Assembly: GCF_029338175.1 (NCBI RefSeq)
Contig: NZ_CP119862.1
Span: 558,001-622,000 of the forward strand
Direction of reading: 5' to 3'
DNA: 64,000 nt
Source of the DNA: Citrobacter enshiensis
GTDB taxonomy: Bacteria > Pseudomonadota > Gammaproteobacteria > Enterobacterales > Enterobacteriaceae
Numbering within the stretch: the stretch's first letter is position 1; the number at the start of each line of letters is the position of its first letter. The translations under genes were made by a program, and so were the position numbers. A model generated the notes under the pieces. It worked only from the letters and a program-made list of their open reading frames with translations, searched no databases and was not told where the DNA came from. Below, piece after piece: positions 51,334 to 60,164 of the stretch.

Positions 51334-52116
51334 ATGACTAAAAAAACCTCACGCTACCCGCAGCGCGTTCGTAATGAACTGCGCTTTCGCGAACTGACCG
51401 TCCTGCGTGTTGAACGTATCAGCGCTGGTTTTCAGCGTATTGTGCTGGGTGGTGATGCTCTGGAAGGCTTTAGCTCACTGGGATTTGACGATCACACCAA
51501 GGTCTTTTTCCCGGCACCGGGCAGTCACTTTGTACCGCCGACGGTGACCGACGAAGGTATCGTCTGGGCTGATGGCATTCGCCCAACAACACGTGATTAC
51601 ACACCGTTATACGATGAGGCGCGCCATGAACTGGCGCTGGATTTTTATCTCCATGATGGCGGGGTGGCGAGCACCTGGGCGAAACAGGCCCGCGAGGGGG
51701 ATACCCTCACGATTGGCGGACCGCGCGGTTCTTTGGTGGTGCCAGAAGATTACGCATATCAGGTTTATGTTTGTGATGAATCGGGAATGCCGGCATTACG
51801 CCGCCGTCTGGAGGCGATCGGTCGCCTGACCGTGCGCCCAAATGTCACAGCACTGGTCAGTGTGCAAAACGCGGCGTATCAGGATTACCTCTCCCATCTT
51901 GATGGATTTGCGATTGAGTGGTTCGTGGGGCAGGACGAGCAGGCGGTGGATGCGCGCTTGTCCCAGCTTTCGATTCCTGCAGAAGATTATTTCATCTGGA
52001 TCACCGGTGAAGGGAAGGTTGTTAAAAATCTCAGTCAACGGTTTGATACTGAGGCTTTTGATCCTCATCGGGTACGAGCGGCGGCCTACTGGCACAACAA
52101 GCCATCGCTCGATTAA
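51334..52116 (+). CDS. yqjH: YqjH, NADPH-dependent ferric-chelate reductase
   Basis: This 260-residue siderophore-interacting protein has an FAD-binding domain (RDYTPLYDEARHELALDFYLHDGG, in part; GPRGSLVVPED) and an NADPH domain (CDESGMPALRRRLE, ITGEGKVVKNL). It reduces ferric chelates to release iron in the cytoplasm. The start at 51334 follows GAAGGCG. It is divergent from yqjI and is the last core-genome gene before the accessory region. Confidence 0.95.
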   Translation: MTKKTSRYPQRVRNELRFRELTVLRVERISAGFQRIVLGGDALEGFSSLGFDDHTKVFFPAPGSHFVPPTVTDEGIVWADGIRPTTRDYTPLYDEARHELALDFYLHDGGVASTWAKQAREGDTLTIGGPRGSLVVPEDYAYQVYVCDESGMPALRRRLEAIGRLTVRPNVTALVSVQNAAYQDYLSHLDGFAIEWFVGQDEQAVDARLSQLSIPAEDYFIWITGEGKVVKNLSQRFDTEAFDPHRVRAAAYWHNKPSLD

Positions 52117-52417
52117 TTGATCAGCAATAACAAAATTGTTACCCCTAAAAATGCGATGACGGCAATAAGGGGGAGTCGACGATGAGGCTTGTCCGAAGGC
52201 CACGGACAGATTGACAATCCGTACTCGTGTTGCGTCGGTGTTATCAGCATAGAAACGGCATCGCCAGAGCATGAGAGTCGTTCCATACCAGTGAAACAGA
52301 AACGAAGGAATGAACGGCGCAAACCGACATAAATTTAATGATTTCTTTGATATTAAGATCGGTTTAAGGTCATAGTGTAGGTGTGAATTTTACGTGGTTA
52401 ATTTTAAGGATAAGAGC
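52117..52417. other. Intergenic region after yqjH, boundary of accessory DNA
   Basis: About 300 bp without a supported gene. An open frame on the minus strand (52113-52322) ends in a hydrophobic stretch (LPLIAVIAFLGVTILLLLI) but has no ATG with a ribosome binding site. A promoter for yoaC may lie in the AT-rich end near 52340-52400. Confidence 0.45.
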
Positions 52418-52717
52418 ATGCCAACAGCAATTGAGAAAGCACTGGATTTCATTAACGGTATGAATACATCCGTCGCCGCCCCAGACTCAATGGATGAGAG
52501 TACCGCTAAGGGAATTTTAAAATATTTGAATGAGTTAGGTGTACCAGCCAGCGCGGCCGAGATTACTGCACGAGGCGAACTGGAGGGGTGGAACGCCGAA
52601 TTCACCAAAAAAGTGGCCGGATGGGCTGAAAAAATTGCGTCAGGAGAGCGTGTACTGATCAAAAACCCTGAATATTTTTCTTCCTATATGCGTGAGCAGC
52701 TTCAGGCTCTGGTATAA
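52418..52717 (+). CDS. yoaC: YoaC-like DUF1889 protein
   Basis: 99 residues from ATG 52418 (MPTAIEKALDFINGMNTSVA), eight bases after AAGGA; the E. coli YoaC length and sequence pattern (STAKGILKYLNELGVP, EFTKKVAGWAEKIASGERVL). It is a small helical cytoplasmic protein of unknown function. In E. coli yoaC lies elsewhere on the chromosome (near pabB), so its place here next to yqjH suggests movement or a second copy. Confidence 0.8.
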   Translation: MPTAIEKALDFINGMNTSVAAPDSMDESTAKGILKYLNELGVPASAAEITARGELEGWNAEFTKKVAGWAEKIASGERVLIKNPEYFSSYMREQLQALV

Positions 52718-52876
52718 GCTGAACACGCTTCAAAAGCTCAACCTGTTCCGATGCTCTCACCTCCGATGTGGGAGCATCCATTTCTGCCATCTCTGTTATA
52801 AAGGATGGAGAGAACAGCCCGCCTCGTTTTGATCTCCTCTCCGATTTAGCACTGCACTGATTTTGAGCCAGGGTCA

Positions 52877-52918
52877 ACAAGTGTTGTTAATAGTGAGACA
52901 AGTGTTGTTAATAGTGGG
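52877..52918 (+). repeat. Two 21-bp direct tandem repeats
   Basis: ACAAGTGTTGTTAATAGTGAG is followed directly by the same sequence ending GGG. They lie about 50 bp before the SUKH-type gene. They could be a regulatory iteron or an insertion scar. Confidence 0.75.
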
Positions 52919-52967
52919 ACACTTCATGTAGGTGGTGATTCAATGTGGCGTAGTGAGGGTTTTTAGT

Positions 52968-53492
52968 ATGAAAATACAGAAAGATGACTTGGTGAAATGG
53001 GAAGTAGATGAGCCAGATTTAATCGCTGACCCACTATTGATAAGAAAAAGAATTACTGATGTCGAAAAAGCGTTGTTGATTAGCTTGCCAAATGAATATA
53101 AGGACTATATTCATTTGGTAGCTGACCAAGCATGTAGTCCATTATCTAATTTAGATAACTTTATAGCGAGGTACAACGAAAAAACCAGGATGATAGTAAT
53201 GGCTACCTTATCTTCTACAAATAGAATTGTGACTTCAACAAAATTGTTACAAGAATCAATATATGATCATAGGTCATTACTACCTGATGGCTTGATTGTC
53301 ATTGGTTCAGATTATGATGACGATGGTGATGCGTATATTATTTATGATGTGAGGGCTGATTCTCCTACCTATAGAAATGTATTTCATTGGCGATATTATG
53401 TAGACAATTTAGTCGTGGGTGATGGGTTAGGGTTATTGGCTCTATCGTTAAGAGAGTTTTTACATAAACCCGCATTAGAAGATAAGGTGTAG
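52968..53492 (+). CDS. SUKH (SMI1/KNR4) family protein, probable orphan immunity protein
   Basis: 174 residues from ATG 52968 (MKIQKDDLVKWEVDEPDLIA) with GAGGG eight bases upstream. SMI1/KNR4 features are EKALLISLPNEYKDYIHLVADQACSP near the N-terminus (in part), PDGLIVIGSDYDDDGDAYIIYDV and the aromatic-rich RNVFHWRYYVDN. SUKH domains are the commonest immunity proteins against contact-dependent or Rhs/polymorphic toxins. No toxin is adjacent; downstream is the end of an IS3-family element six bases after the stop. The gene is AT-rich compared with yqjH. Function is inferred from the family. Confidence 0.7.
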   Translation: MKIQKDDLVKWEVDEPDLIADPLLIRKRITDVEKALLISLPNEYKDYIHLVADQACSPLSNLDNFIARYNEKTRMIVMATLSSTNRIVTSTKLLQESIYDHRSLLPDGLIVIGSDYDDDGDAYIIYDVRADSPTYRNVFHWRYYVDNLVVGDGLGLLALSLREFLHKPALEDKV

Positions 53493-53497
53493 TTCAT

Positions 53498-53695
53498 TGA
53501 ACTTACCCGCGCAATGTGGACACTGCCCTAAGCGAGGTTCTGGTATTCAAATTGTTCGGGGCTAAGATTGCCACAGGTAATGTGGCGTCGCCACCGATTG
53601 TAGTCATACTCGATATAATTAAACACCACCCTTCGCATCATCTCCCGGCTGGCAAAGTGCTCCCCGTGGATATACTCCACATTCTTTCGTTCAAA
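53498..53695 (-). mobile_element. IS3-family right end: terminal repeat and C-terminal transposase (OrfB) remnant
   Basis: 53498-53532 (TGAACTTACCCGCG..TGTGGACACTGCCCTAAG) resembles an IS3-group terminal inverted repeat. Reading into it on the minus strand is the OrfB C-terminus [31 protein letters not shown] and [15 protein letters not shown], ending at a TAG (53528-53530). The catalytic DDE part is missing, so only about 55 residues of an inactive copy remain. Confidence 0.78.
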
Positions 53696-53950
53696 TGCTA
53701 ATCCCCTGGCAAAATGGTCTCCGGCAACATCACTTAGTTTGTCTCCGTCCAGGCGGTATAGTTCCGGATGATGCTCAACTGAAAGGGTAGTTAACAGCAC
53801 AGAGGCGAGGTCTTCGTACAGAATATCTGGGTATTGAGCTCTGGCTGAACGAAGACGGTCATAAAGACTAATCTAGCCCTTAATTGTTAACTCAGGGGGA
53901 CGGGCCATACGGCGCTTCTCTTTTTCTTCAACTTTTTCTATAAAGCCCAT
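53690..53950 (-). pseudogene. Unrecognised protein remnant with internal stop, fused to the IS3 transposase tail
   Basis: A minus-strand frame starts at ATG 53950 (MGFIEKVEEKEKRRMARPPE) and continues after an in-frame TAG (53873-53875) with [20 protein letters not shown] and [20 protein letters not shown] before running directly into the IS3 OrfB tail in the same frame. The composition is that of a real protein, but I do not recognise the family. The fusion is most simply an IS insertion followed by deletion. Confidence 0.5.
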
Positions 53951-54053
53951 GCTAAATCTGCCTGATTACAGCACCTGCAGTTGAGTTACGTCACCCAGAT
54001 TGATAAAAAACAAAATGGCTTAGCCAGTTTTCTGTCTAAGTACTTGTTTTATC

Positions 54054-54100
54054 TGGTGGCACCTGCTGGACTTGAACCAGCAACCAAGCGATTGTGAGTC
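54054..54100 (-). other. Left att-like copy of the tRNA-Ile2 (ileX) 3' end
   Basis: On the minus strand the 47 bp read GACTCACAATCGCTTGGT .. GCTGGTTCAAGTCCAGCAGG .. CCACCA. They match the anticodon-to-CCA part of the E. coli ileX gene with about three mismatches; from recall, the intact gene has GACTCATAATCGC. The 5' half of a tRNA is absent, so this is a duplicated attachment site, not a functional tRNA. Confidence 0.75.
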
Positions 54101-54388
54101 CTCCGGCATGAAAATCTCCACCCAAGTTGCGGAAGACCCAATATTAGTCTGTCGGTGGAGATATAAGTGGATCACTTTTTACCCGTCGTTGACAGACAGA
54201 ACAATTTTATCTGTTGACTGCCTGAAAAACGGGCATCGTTACTGATACTGATACTGATACTGACTTACTGCTATTATCGCGACACAACCAATCAAATTCA
54301 CATGTGTTTTGATGTATATGAGTGCATATGGCTAAATATAAAATCCATAAGAAAGAAATTTTTCTTGGATTTTATTAAGGGTAATCAT
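54101..54388. other. Non-coding stretch between left att copy and the adhesin gene
   Basis: No supported gene. It holds a 6-bp microsatellite (ACTGAT repeated about four times, 54241-54264) and TCGCGACACAACC (about 54277), similar to the GCGACAC motifs beside the right att copy. A short frame from ATG 54328 (MAKYKIHKKEIFLGFY) ends after 16 codons. Confidence 0.5.
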
Positions 54389-54435
54389 CCAATAAGGCTG
54401 CCCAACCATAAAAATGGTTAGGGTAGCCTTATTGG
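54389..54435. terminator. Terminator after the adhesin gene
   Basis: CCAATAAGGCT-G-CCCAACCAT and ATGGTT-A-GGGT-AGCCTTATTGG form a long near-perfect stem around AAAA, 16 bp beyond the adhesin stop codon. Confidence 0.8.
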
Positions 54436-54450
54436 TAAGTATTTAAATTT

Positions 54451-57069
54451 TTAATTAATATAATAGTTAATATTTGTTAGTGTGTCAGAAACAGAAACTC
54501 CTCCTTCTGTAGCCTCTGTCACTGTGGCCGTTTCGCTTGTACCAAGTGCACTCCCTCCTTGCGCATGACAACTCAATTGGGCTTCTCCAACAGCGTTTGT
54601 CACGCCTCCGCCCAGAATACTACAAGTAGTAAACCCTCCAGGATGGCTCCAGCCTACAGCGACTCCTTGAAGCTTGTTATTAAGCTTATCAGTAACTGTT
54701 GCTGTAAATACGATAGGGTCAGCGGCAGATCCTCTTGCCCCGTTTTGTGTAAGAACCAACTTAAATGGTAGTGCCTGGAACACCATGGTCGCTGTTGAAT
54801 TATTACCATTATCCAGCGTTCCGGTGAATGTGACTGTTTCACCAACATTATCAGCAAAGTTCACAGTGACCCATCCTGTCGAATCCGTTGTCCCTGAAGG
54901 GCTGTCTAGCGTTGCCGCTCCTGTTACGTTGAATGCCACATTAGCATTATTAACGGACAAGCCTTGTGAATCAACGACATGAACTTTTGCAACAATGCTG
55001 TCACCTATTGCCGCCACGGTTGAGTTACCACTTGGGGCCTGAAGACTAATTTGGTCAATAACGAACTGTGTTGAGTCAGGAATGAAGCTGCTGGTTTTTG
55101 ACTGACCCGTATCCGAACCGCCCGCCTTCGCGGTCAGGGTAACCGTTTCTGCTTTGGTATCGGTAAAGGTCATTACGGCCTGACCGCTGCTGTTGGTGGT
55201 GCTGGTACCTGATGTCAGTCCTGCACTGCCGGTAACCGTCCAGTTCACCGTGGTGTTTGCCAGAATGTTGTTCTGGCTGTCCACCACGGTCGCCGTGGCG
55301 CTGTTCTGTGCCGTACCGTTGGCAACACTGCCGTCAGTGTCGATGGTCAGTGTGGAGACATGGGCGGTGGCGGTATCTGCCACGAAGCTGCTGGTTTTGG
55401 ACTGACCCGCATCCGAACCACCTGCTTTCGCGGTCAGGGTGACCGTTTCAGCCTGCGTGTCCGTGAAGGTGATGGTGGCCTGGCCACTGCTGTTGGTGGT
55501 GCTGGTTCCGGAAGTTAATCCTGCACTGCCCGTCACCGTCCAGGTAACGGTGGTGTTTGCCAGAATGTTGTTCTGGCTGTCCACCACGGTTGCCGTGGCG
55601 CTGTTCTGTGCCGTACCGTTGGCAACACTGCCGTCAGTGTCGATGGTCAGCGTGGAGACACGGGCGGTGGCGGTGTCTGCCACGAAGCTGCTGGTTTTGG
55701 ACTGACCCGCATCCGAACCACCAGCTTTCGCGGTCAGGGTGACCGTTTCTGCCTTGGTATCCGTAAAGGTCATCACAGCCTGACCGCTGCTGTTGGTGGT
55801 ACTGGTACCTGATGTCAGTCCTGCACTGCCGGTAACCGTCCAGTTCACCGTGGTGTTTGCCAGAATGTTGTTCTGGCTGTCCACCACGGTAGCCGTGGCG
55901 CTGTTCTGTGCCGTACCGTTGGCAACACTGCCGTCAGTGTCGATGGTCAGTGTGGAGACATGGGCGGTGGCGGTGTTTGCCACGAAGCTGCTGGTTTTGG
56001 ACTGACCCGCATCTGAACCGCCTGCTTTCGCGGTCAGGGTGACCGTTTCTGCTTTGGTATCGGTAAAGGTCATTACGGCCTGACCGCTGCTGTTGGTGGT
56101 ACTGGTTCCGGAAGTTAATCCTGCACTGCCCGTCACCGTCCAGGTAACGGTGGTGTTTGCCAGAATGTTGTTCTGGCTGTCCACCACGGTAGCCGTGGCG
56201 CTGTTCTGTGCCGTACCGTTGGCAACACTGCCGTCAGTGTCGATGGTCAGCGTGGAGACATGGGCGGTGGCGGTGTCTGCCACGAAGCTGCTGGTTTTGG
56301 ACTGACCCGCATCCGAACCACCTGCTTTCGCGGTCAGGGTGACCGTTTCAGCCTGCGTGTCCGTGAAGGTGATGGTGGCCTGGCCGCTGCTGTTGGTGGT
56401 GCTGGTTCCTGATGTCAGTCCTGCACTGCCGGTAACTGACCAGTTTACTGTGGTGTTTGCCAGAATGTTGTTCTGGCTGTCCACCACGGTCGCCGTGGCC
56501 CTGTTCTGCGCCGTACCGTTGGCAACACTGCCGTCAGTGTCGATGGTCAGTGTGGAGACATGGGCAGTGGCGGTGTTTGCCACGAAGCTTGATGATACTT
56601 GTTTACTGTTACCGTTATCCAGTGTGGCGGTCAATTGGGTTGCTTCTGCAACCGTGTCAGTAAAGGCAACGGTAAGCGAGCCTTGCGCATCCGTCTGGAA
56701 TGTTTTCGCGGCTTTGGCCTTTGATTTCAGGGCAGAACCAAAGACAACTGTGCCTTTATCTGCACTCAGCGATACACTGGCATTGCTCACCGGTGCACCA
56801 TTGCTGTCTTTGACCGTCACTGTGACAGCATTTGGCGTGGTGCCATTCGCAGGACTACCATCCTGGGTGACCACCATCGTATCAATAACATTATCGGCTG
56901 AGTCGGTGATAAAATGCCCCTGTTGCGACGCACTTTTGTCGCCTGCCGTGGCGGTCAGAATAACCGCTCCCGCGGTGGTTGACGTAAAGTCAGTCGTGAC
57001 CTGTCCGCTGGCATCCGTGGTTGTCTGCGCGTTTTTTAATGCAGCAGGTGTATCAACGCCCCATGTCAC
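54451..57069 (-). pseudogene. Invasin/intimin-like adhesin, C-terminal passenger part (Ig-like Big_1 repeats; separated from N-terminus by frameshifts)
   Basis: This 872-codon open frame codes only for bacterial Ig-like (Big_1, invasin-type) domains. Five domains are nearly identical 100-residue units (STLTIDTDGSVANGTAQNSA ... NWTVTGSAGLTSGTSTTNSS ... KAGGSDAGQSKTSSF), flanked by diverged ones, and it ends VSVSDTLTNINYYIN. It has no signal peptide of its own; M1 is an internal residue (TWGVDTPAALK) of the longer original protein. Two single-base shifts near 57160 and 57235 separate it from the barrel at 57207-58547. If repaired, the product would be about 1,360 residues. It therefore cannot be exported as it stands unless the frames are joined. 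Confidence 0.85.
55081..56580 (-). repeat. Five tandem 300-bp repeats in the adhesin gene
   Basis: The segment AAGCTGCTGGTTTT..GACTGACCC recurs at exactly 300-bp steps (55081, 55381, 55681, 55981, 56281), as does GTCGATGGTCAG (near 55337, 55637, 55937, 56237, 56537). Units differ only at scattered positions that are shared in a mosaic way between non-adjacent copies. This points to recent duplication and gene conversion. Confidence 0.95.
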
Positions 57070-57206
57070 CTGCGTGTTAGCGACAGGACGATTGTTAATG
57101 TCCGTGACGGTGGCGACGGCATGGTTTGGTGTTTTTCCATCCGCAGTGCTGCCCGTCTTTGGTGATTTTTAGCATGATATTGCTGACCGTCACGGTAGTA
57201 AATTGG

Positions 57207-58544
57207 CTATTTTGTGTAGCGCTGGCGGCCCCACTTTTTCGCCGTGATTTGCACCGCTTCAGGCACTGTGTTGGTGAAATTTACCGTCGAAAGGCCGCTG
57301 TCGTTAGTCACGGTGGTCGGCGTAGCAAACCTGGCAGAGCCAGTAGTTGACCACATAACAGGCGCATTACGTACCGGCTGGCCGTCTTTATCTGTCGCCA
57401 GCACCTGCGCAGAGTTAGGCGTCAGGCCGTCAGACGGGCTGTTGTCGACGGTGACCTGCAGGCTCAGGTTGCTGACGCTTTGCTGGTCTTTCTTTTTATA
57501 CTGCAACACAATCTGGTTATTACGTTCCACCAAATCATAGCGGCTACCGGCCAGACTACGCTCGATACGCACGCTCTCAGGGTCAATCTGATATGCCCAT
57601 GGCTGGCCGAGGTCGTAGCGGAAATTGACCTGGAACTGAGTATCGTCCAGCGAGTCTTGTCCACGTTTATAGTTGACGGCAAGCTGGACTAAAGGAACAG
57701 GGGTATAGCTCAATCCGGTAGTGACCGCTGATGGGTTGCTTTGCAAATGGTCGGTATCAAACAGGGCGACTTTATCGCCGTAGTACTGCTCGTACATCAG
57801 CTTAGCGCCTAACTGCGGACAGGCAGGAAGATAGCCTTCAGCGCGCACGTCATAACCATCAGCAGGTTTTTCATTATAATCGTTAAAATCACGCGACTGA
57901 TGCCATTCGGTGGTGCCCACATAAGTGTTGGCTGACAACTTTAAATTATCAGTCCATGCTTCAGCGCCTATGCCAATACGGCGGTTCTTACCTGTAAAGT
58001 CGTCATCAAAGAATACGTTGCCGCCGAACATCCAGTTTTCCAGATAGAAAGTACGCACCCCCATCCCCATATTTCCTGTGACGCGACCATCGGGTGCGCG
58101 CAGGCCAAGTTGGGTAAACAACATGGATTTTTTATTGTCATAGAGTGGGGCGAGGAAATCGATGGAACTGTCATCCCAATTGCCGTTTTCATCAACGTTA
58201 AGCTGTACGCGCGCGGTGCCAAATTGGCTTAACCACTGTTGGACTGATGAAGAGGCATAGCCGGTAGCGACGGAGGTTGCAGCACTCGTTGCATTGCCGC
58301 TACTGAGCGCGGAGGCGGCAGAGGCCATGGACGAGGCATACGGGAGTTCTGTACCGGGCTGTGTTGTCGTCGTTGTCTGGCGATCGGCCGAAAACGGGGA
58401 TTGGTTAGTCATTGAAGAACTTTGCGCCATCGCCGGGTGCGGCAATATAGACACTAAAGGGAATAAGACTTGTAAAACAATCTGTAACCAGGCAAAAACA
58501 CGAAACAGTTCGCATTGCTTTATTGGTGAGCTTTGCTTCATCAT
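57207..58544 (-). pseudogene. Invasin/intimin-like adhesin, N-terminal signal peptide and inverse-autotransporter barrel (frameshifted)
   Basis: 445 codons from ATG 58544, after TTGGAA. An extended signal peptide (ending LPHPAMA) leads into a linker and the inverse autotransporter beta-barrel: WLSQFGTARVQLNVDENGNW, LDFLAPLYD-like SIDFLAPLYDNKK, GNVFFDDDFTGKNRRIGIG, LSANTYVGTTEWHQSRDF and GYDVRAEGYLPACPQLG. The first Ig-like domain begins at about residue 365 and the frame breaks in ITAKKWGRQRYTK. Removing one A from the A5 tract near 57235 restores SGAASATQNSQFTTVTVS. Such proteins anchor in the outer membrane and display their C-terminus outside. Confidence 0.87.
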
Positions 58545-58947
58545 CAAGTTCCAAATTATAATTTATTAGCAACTACATCAACATATAGCCACAATTTAAT
58601 GAATTGCTTTACGCTAGAGGATATAAATGCTTAACCATTAGCATCCACATAACCGAGTAGTTGCGGCGTAAAATATACGCTGAACTTTTTCATATTGTAG
58701 TTGCATTGTAGCAGTTCATACCCGAAATCCTCTCGCTCTCAGATTCAACGAGAGCGTTCAGAATCCCGTGTCACGTTAAAAACTCCGCGGATAATCTAAA
58801 GCTGGCAGCGGCAATGTCAAACTCCAATTTAGGACCGTATTATCTATTTCTCCTGCGCATTCATCTATGATAGCGACAATAACTCAGTCCGGATGCCATC
58901 AATGCTGTCTTCGCTGTGAGCGACAAATACCCAGCTGTTGACCTTCA
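58545..58947. other. Upstream region of the adhesin gene, no supported gene
   Basis: About 400 bp, AT-rich near the adhesin start (58550-58720). It should contain the adhesin promoter, but I could not single out one set of hexamers. 58760-58947 has no recognisable feature. Confidence 0.4.
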
Positions 58948-59220
58948 TCAAAACCAGGCTGGCCGTACAGTGGCAAATTTTTCTGCGCCCGTTAAAATAG
59001 ATAGTCTTTTACCTTTATCTTTACGACGGGATGTCATCCTGACCTCGCGCTGAGTATGTCCGTAATAGGATGGCTGTGTGAGTACAAAAGGGAAGGGAAA
59101 GCCCTCGCTTTTGCTGTGCCGGTTCCGACCAGTCACACAGGAGGGATACCTGATAATATCGACATAATGAAACTGGAAAAACGAATGACCCATAATAAAG
59201 ACCATATATCGGTGATCCAT
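58948..59220 (-). pseudogene. Possible N-terminal remnant of a Tn3-type transposase
   Basis: Within this minus-strand frame the segment MTSRRKDKGKRLSILTGAEK (from about 59034), then with one base shift ALYGQPGFDEGQQLG, resembles the start of DUF4158-bearing Tn3-family transposases from memory. The reading frame breaks right after AEKFA, and nothing of the catalytic domain follows. Assignment is weak and needs a protein search. Confidence 0.3.
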
Positions 59221-59904
59221 TCTGTTCTTTAGCGATCTATATCAAGGTATGCGTTATGGATAAGTCACCTTGAACCAACAAAAATGTGGCTGAACTTACG
59301 TAAATTTAAGTGTGCTGGTTTAGTCAAACTTAGGTATGGCCCGGCTTACAAGTCAGTGAACCAACGAACCAACCGAACTTACACCATTCTGTATATATAC
59401 GGGAAATTCTAAAGCTGGTTCGGTTATTTGATGCAGAGCGACCTTGCTGCAAATCTTGCAGGCTGGCGTGAGTTTTTTGGCCTGATGGTTTTCTTTGGTT
59501 GCATACCCGAGTGATGATTCACCTGAAAATATGCACCGCTGAGAGCTACATAGCGGTGGGATAACCGCTAGCACTGATAACTTTCAACAAAGTTGAAAAT
59601 GCGCAGTTTTATATATTGTTATGTAATCTCTATTCCTTCGATCATTTCCCTGCACAGACTTAACGAGAACTGCTGTTTTGGCCTGTATTGTGGGTTGGGA
59701 TACAGACAGAATCCTCCCACCAGCACCAGTCAGAAAGCAGACGCTGCGCATCACCATGTATTGGCATGTTGATTAGCGTACAGGGGGAAACTTGAATCCT
59801 AATTTTTAATCTTCACACCTGAACGGGATCTGAGCAGAAACTGATTAAAAACGGTCGGAATGATAACCATGAATTCCTATGATTACCGTTTCAAAATATC
59901 CTGG
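59221..59904. other. Non-coding or decayed stretch left of the right att copy
   Basis: About 680 bp with only short unsupported frames. I see no recognisable protein, RNA or repeat. It is the inner end of the left island element. Confidence 0.45.
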
Positions 59905-59940
59905 AGAAAAAACAAAGGGCCAGCGATTTCTCGCCAGCCC
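59905..59940 (-). terminator. Terminator-like hairpin downstream of the right ileX fragment
   Basis: On the minus strand GGGCTGGCGA-GAAA-TCGCTGGCCC is followed by TTTGTTTTTT, 10 bp beyond the CCA end of the tRNA fragment. It looks like a tRNA transcription terminator, with a two-base mismatch in the stem. Confidence 0.65.
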
Positions 59941-59950
59941 TTGCTGTGTT

Positions 59951-59994
59951 TGGTGGCCCCTGCTGGACTTGAACCAGCGACAAGCGATTATGAG
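59951..59994 (-). other. Right att-like copy of the tRNA-Ile2 (ileX) 3' end, prophage end
   Basis: On the minus strand CTCATAATCGCTTG..TCGCTGGTTCAAGTCCAGCA and GGGGCCACCA match the ileX gene from the anticodon CAT to CCA with one missing base. The match ends at the anticodon loop, so it is an attachment-site copy. The integrase gene lies about 1.9 kb to the right. Translated sense frames across it are spurious. Confidence 0.78.
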
Positions 59995-60049
59995 AACCGT
60001 AAAGGCAAGTCGAAAAACAATAACATAGTTAAAAAACAGATGGTTATGA

Positions 60050-60112
60050 AATCAATATAACCCAATATAACCCAATATCGCTAACTTTGCGCGACACTTT
60101 TGCGACACTCTA
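60050..60112. promoter_or_regulatory. Direct repeats beside the att copy, candidate integrase arm sites
   Basis: ATATAACCCA is repeated twice (about 60056-60078), and GCGACACT occurs as GCGCGACACTTTTGCGACACT (about 60094-60113). Short direct repeats in this position resemble arm-type integrase binding sites of P2-like phages; assignment is inference. Confidence 0.4.
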
Positions 60113-60164
60113 CAATCCCATAAGCAGTCGCTCAATCCGTGACTTATCTAAGCCAGATTTTTTG

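Noticed and set aside
52113-52322. 69-codon minus-strand frame ending in a membrane-like stretch
   Set aside because: Starts with TTG; none of its ATG codons has a ribosome binding site, and it is not a family I recognise.
54328-54378. Short frame MAKYKIHKKEIFLGFY considered as an integrase start
   Set aside because: Stops after 16 codons and does not match an integrase N-terminus that I know.
55081-56580. Regular repeats considered as a CRISPR array
   Set aside because: Units are 300 bp, nearly identical throughout with no unique spacers, and they code for Ig-like domains. No CRISPR array is seen anywhere in the window.
56339-57172. 277-codon plus-strand frame and several 70-codon frames opposite the Ig repeats
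   Set aside because: They are antisense to the repeats and recur every 300 bp only because the DNA is repeated.
59860-60060. Plus-strand open frame containing LVAPAGLEPATSDYE
   Set aside because: This peptide is the well-known false translation of the antisense of a tRNA 3' end; the DNA is the ileX att copy.
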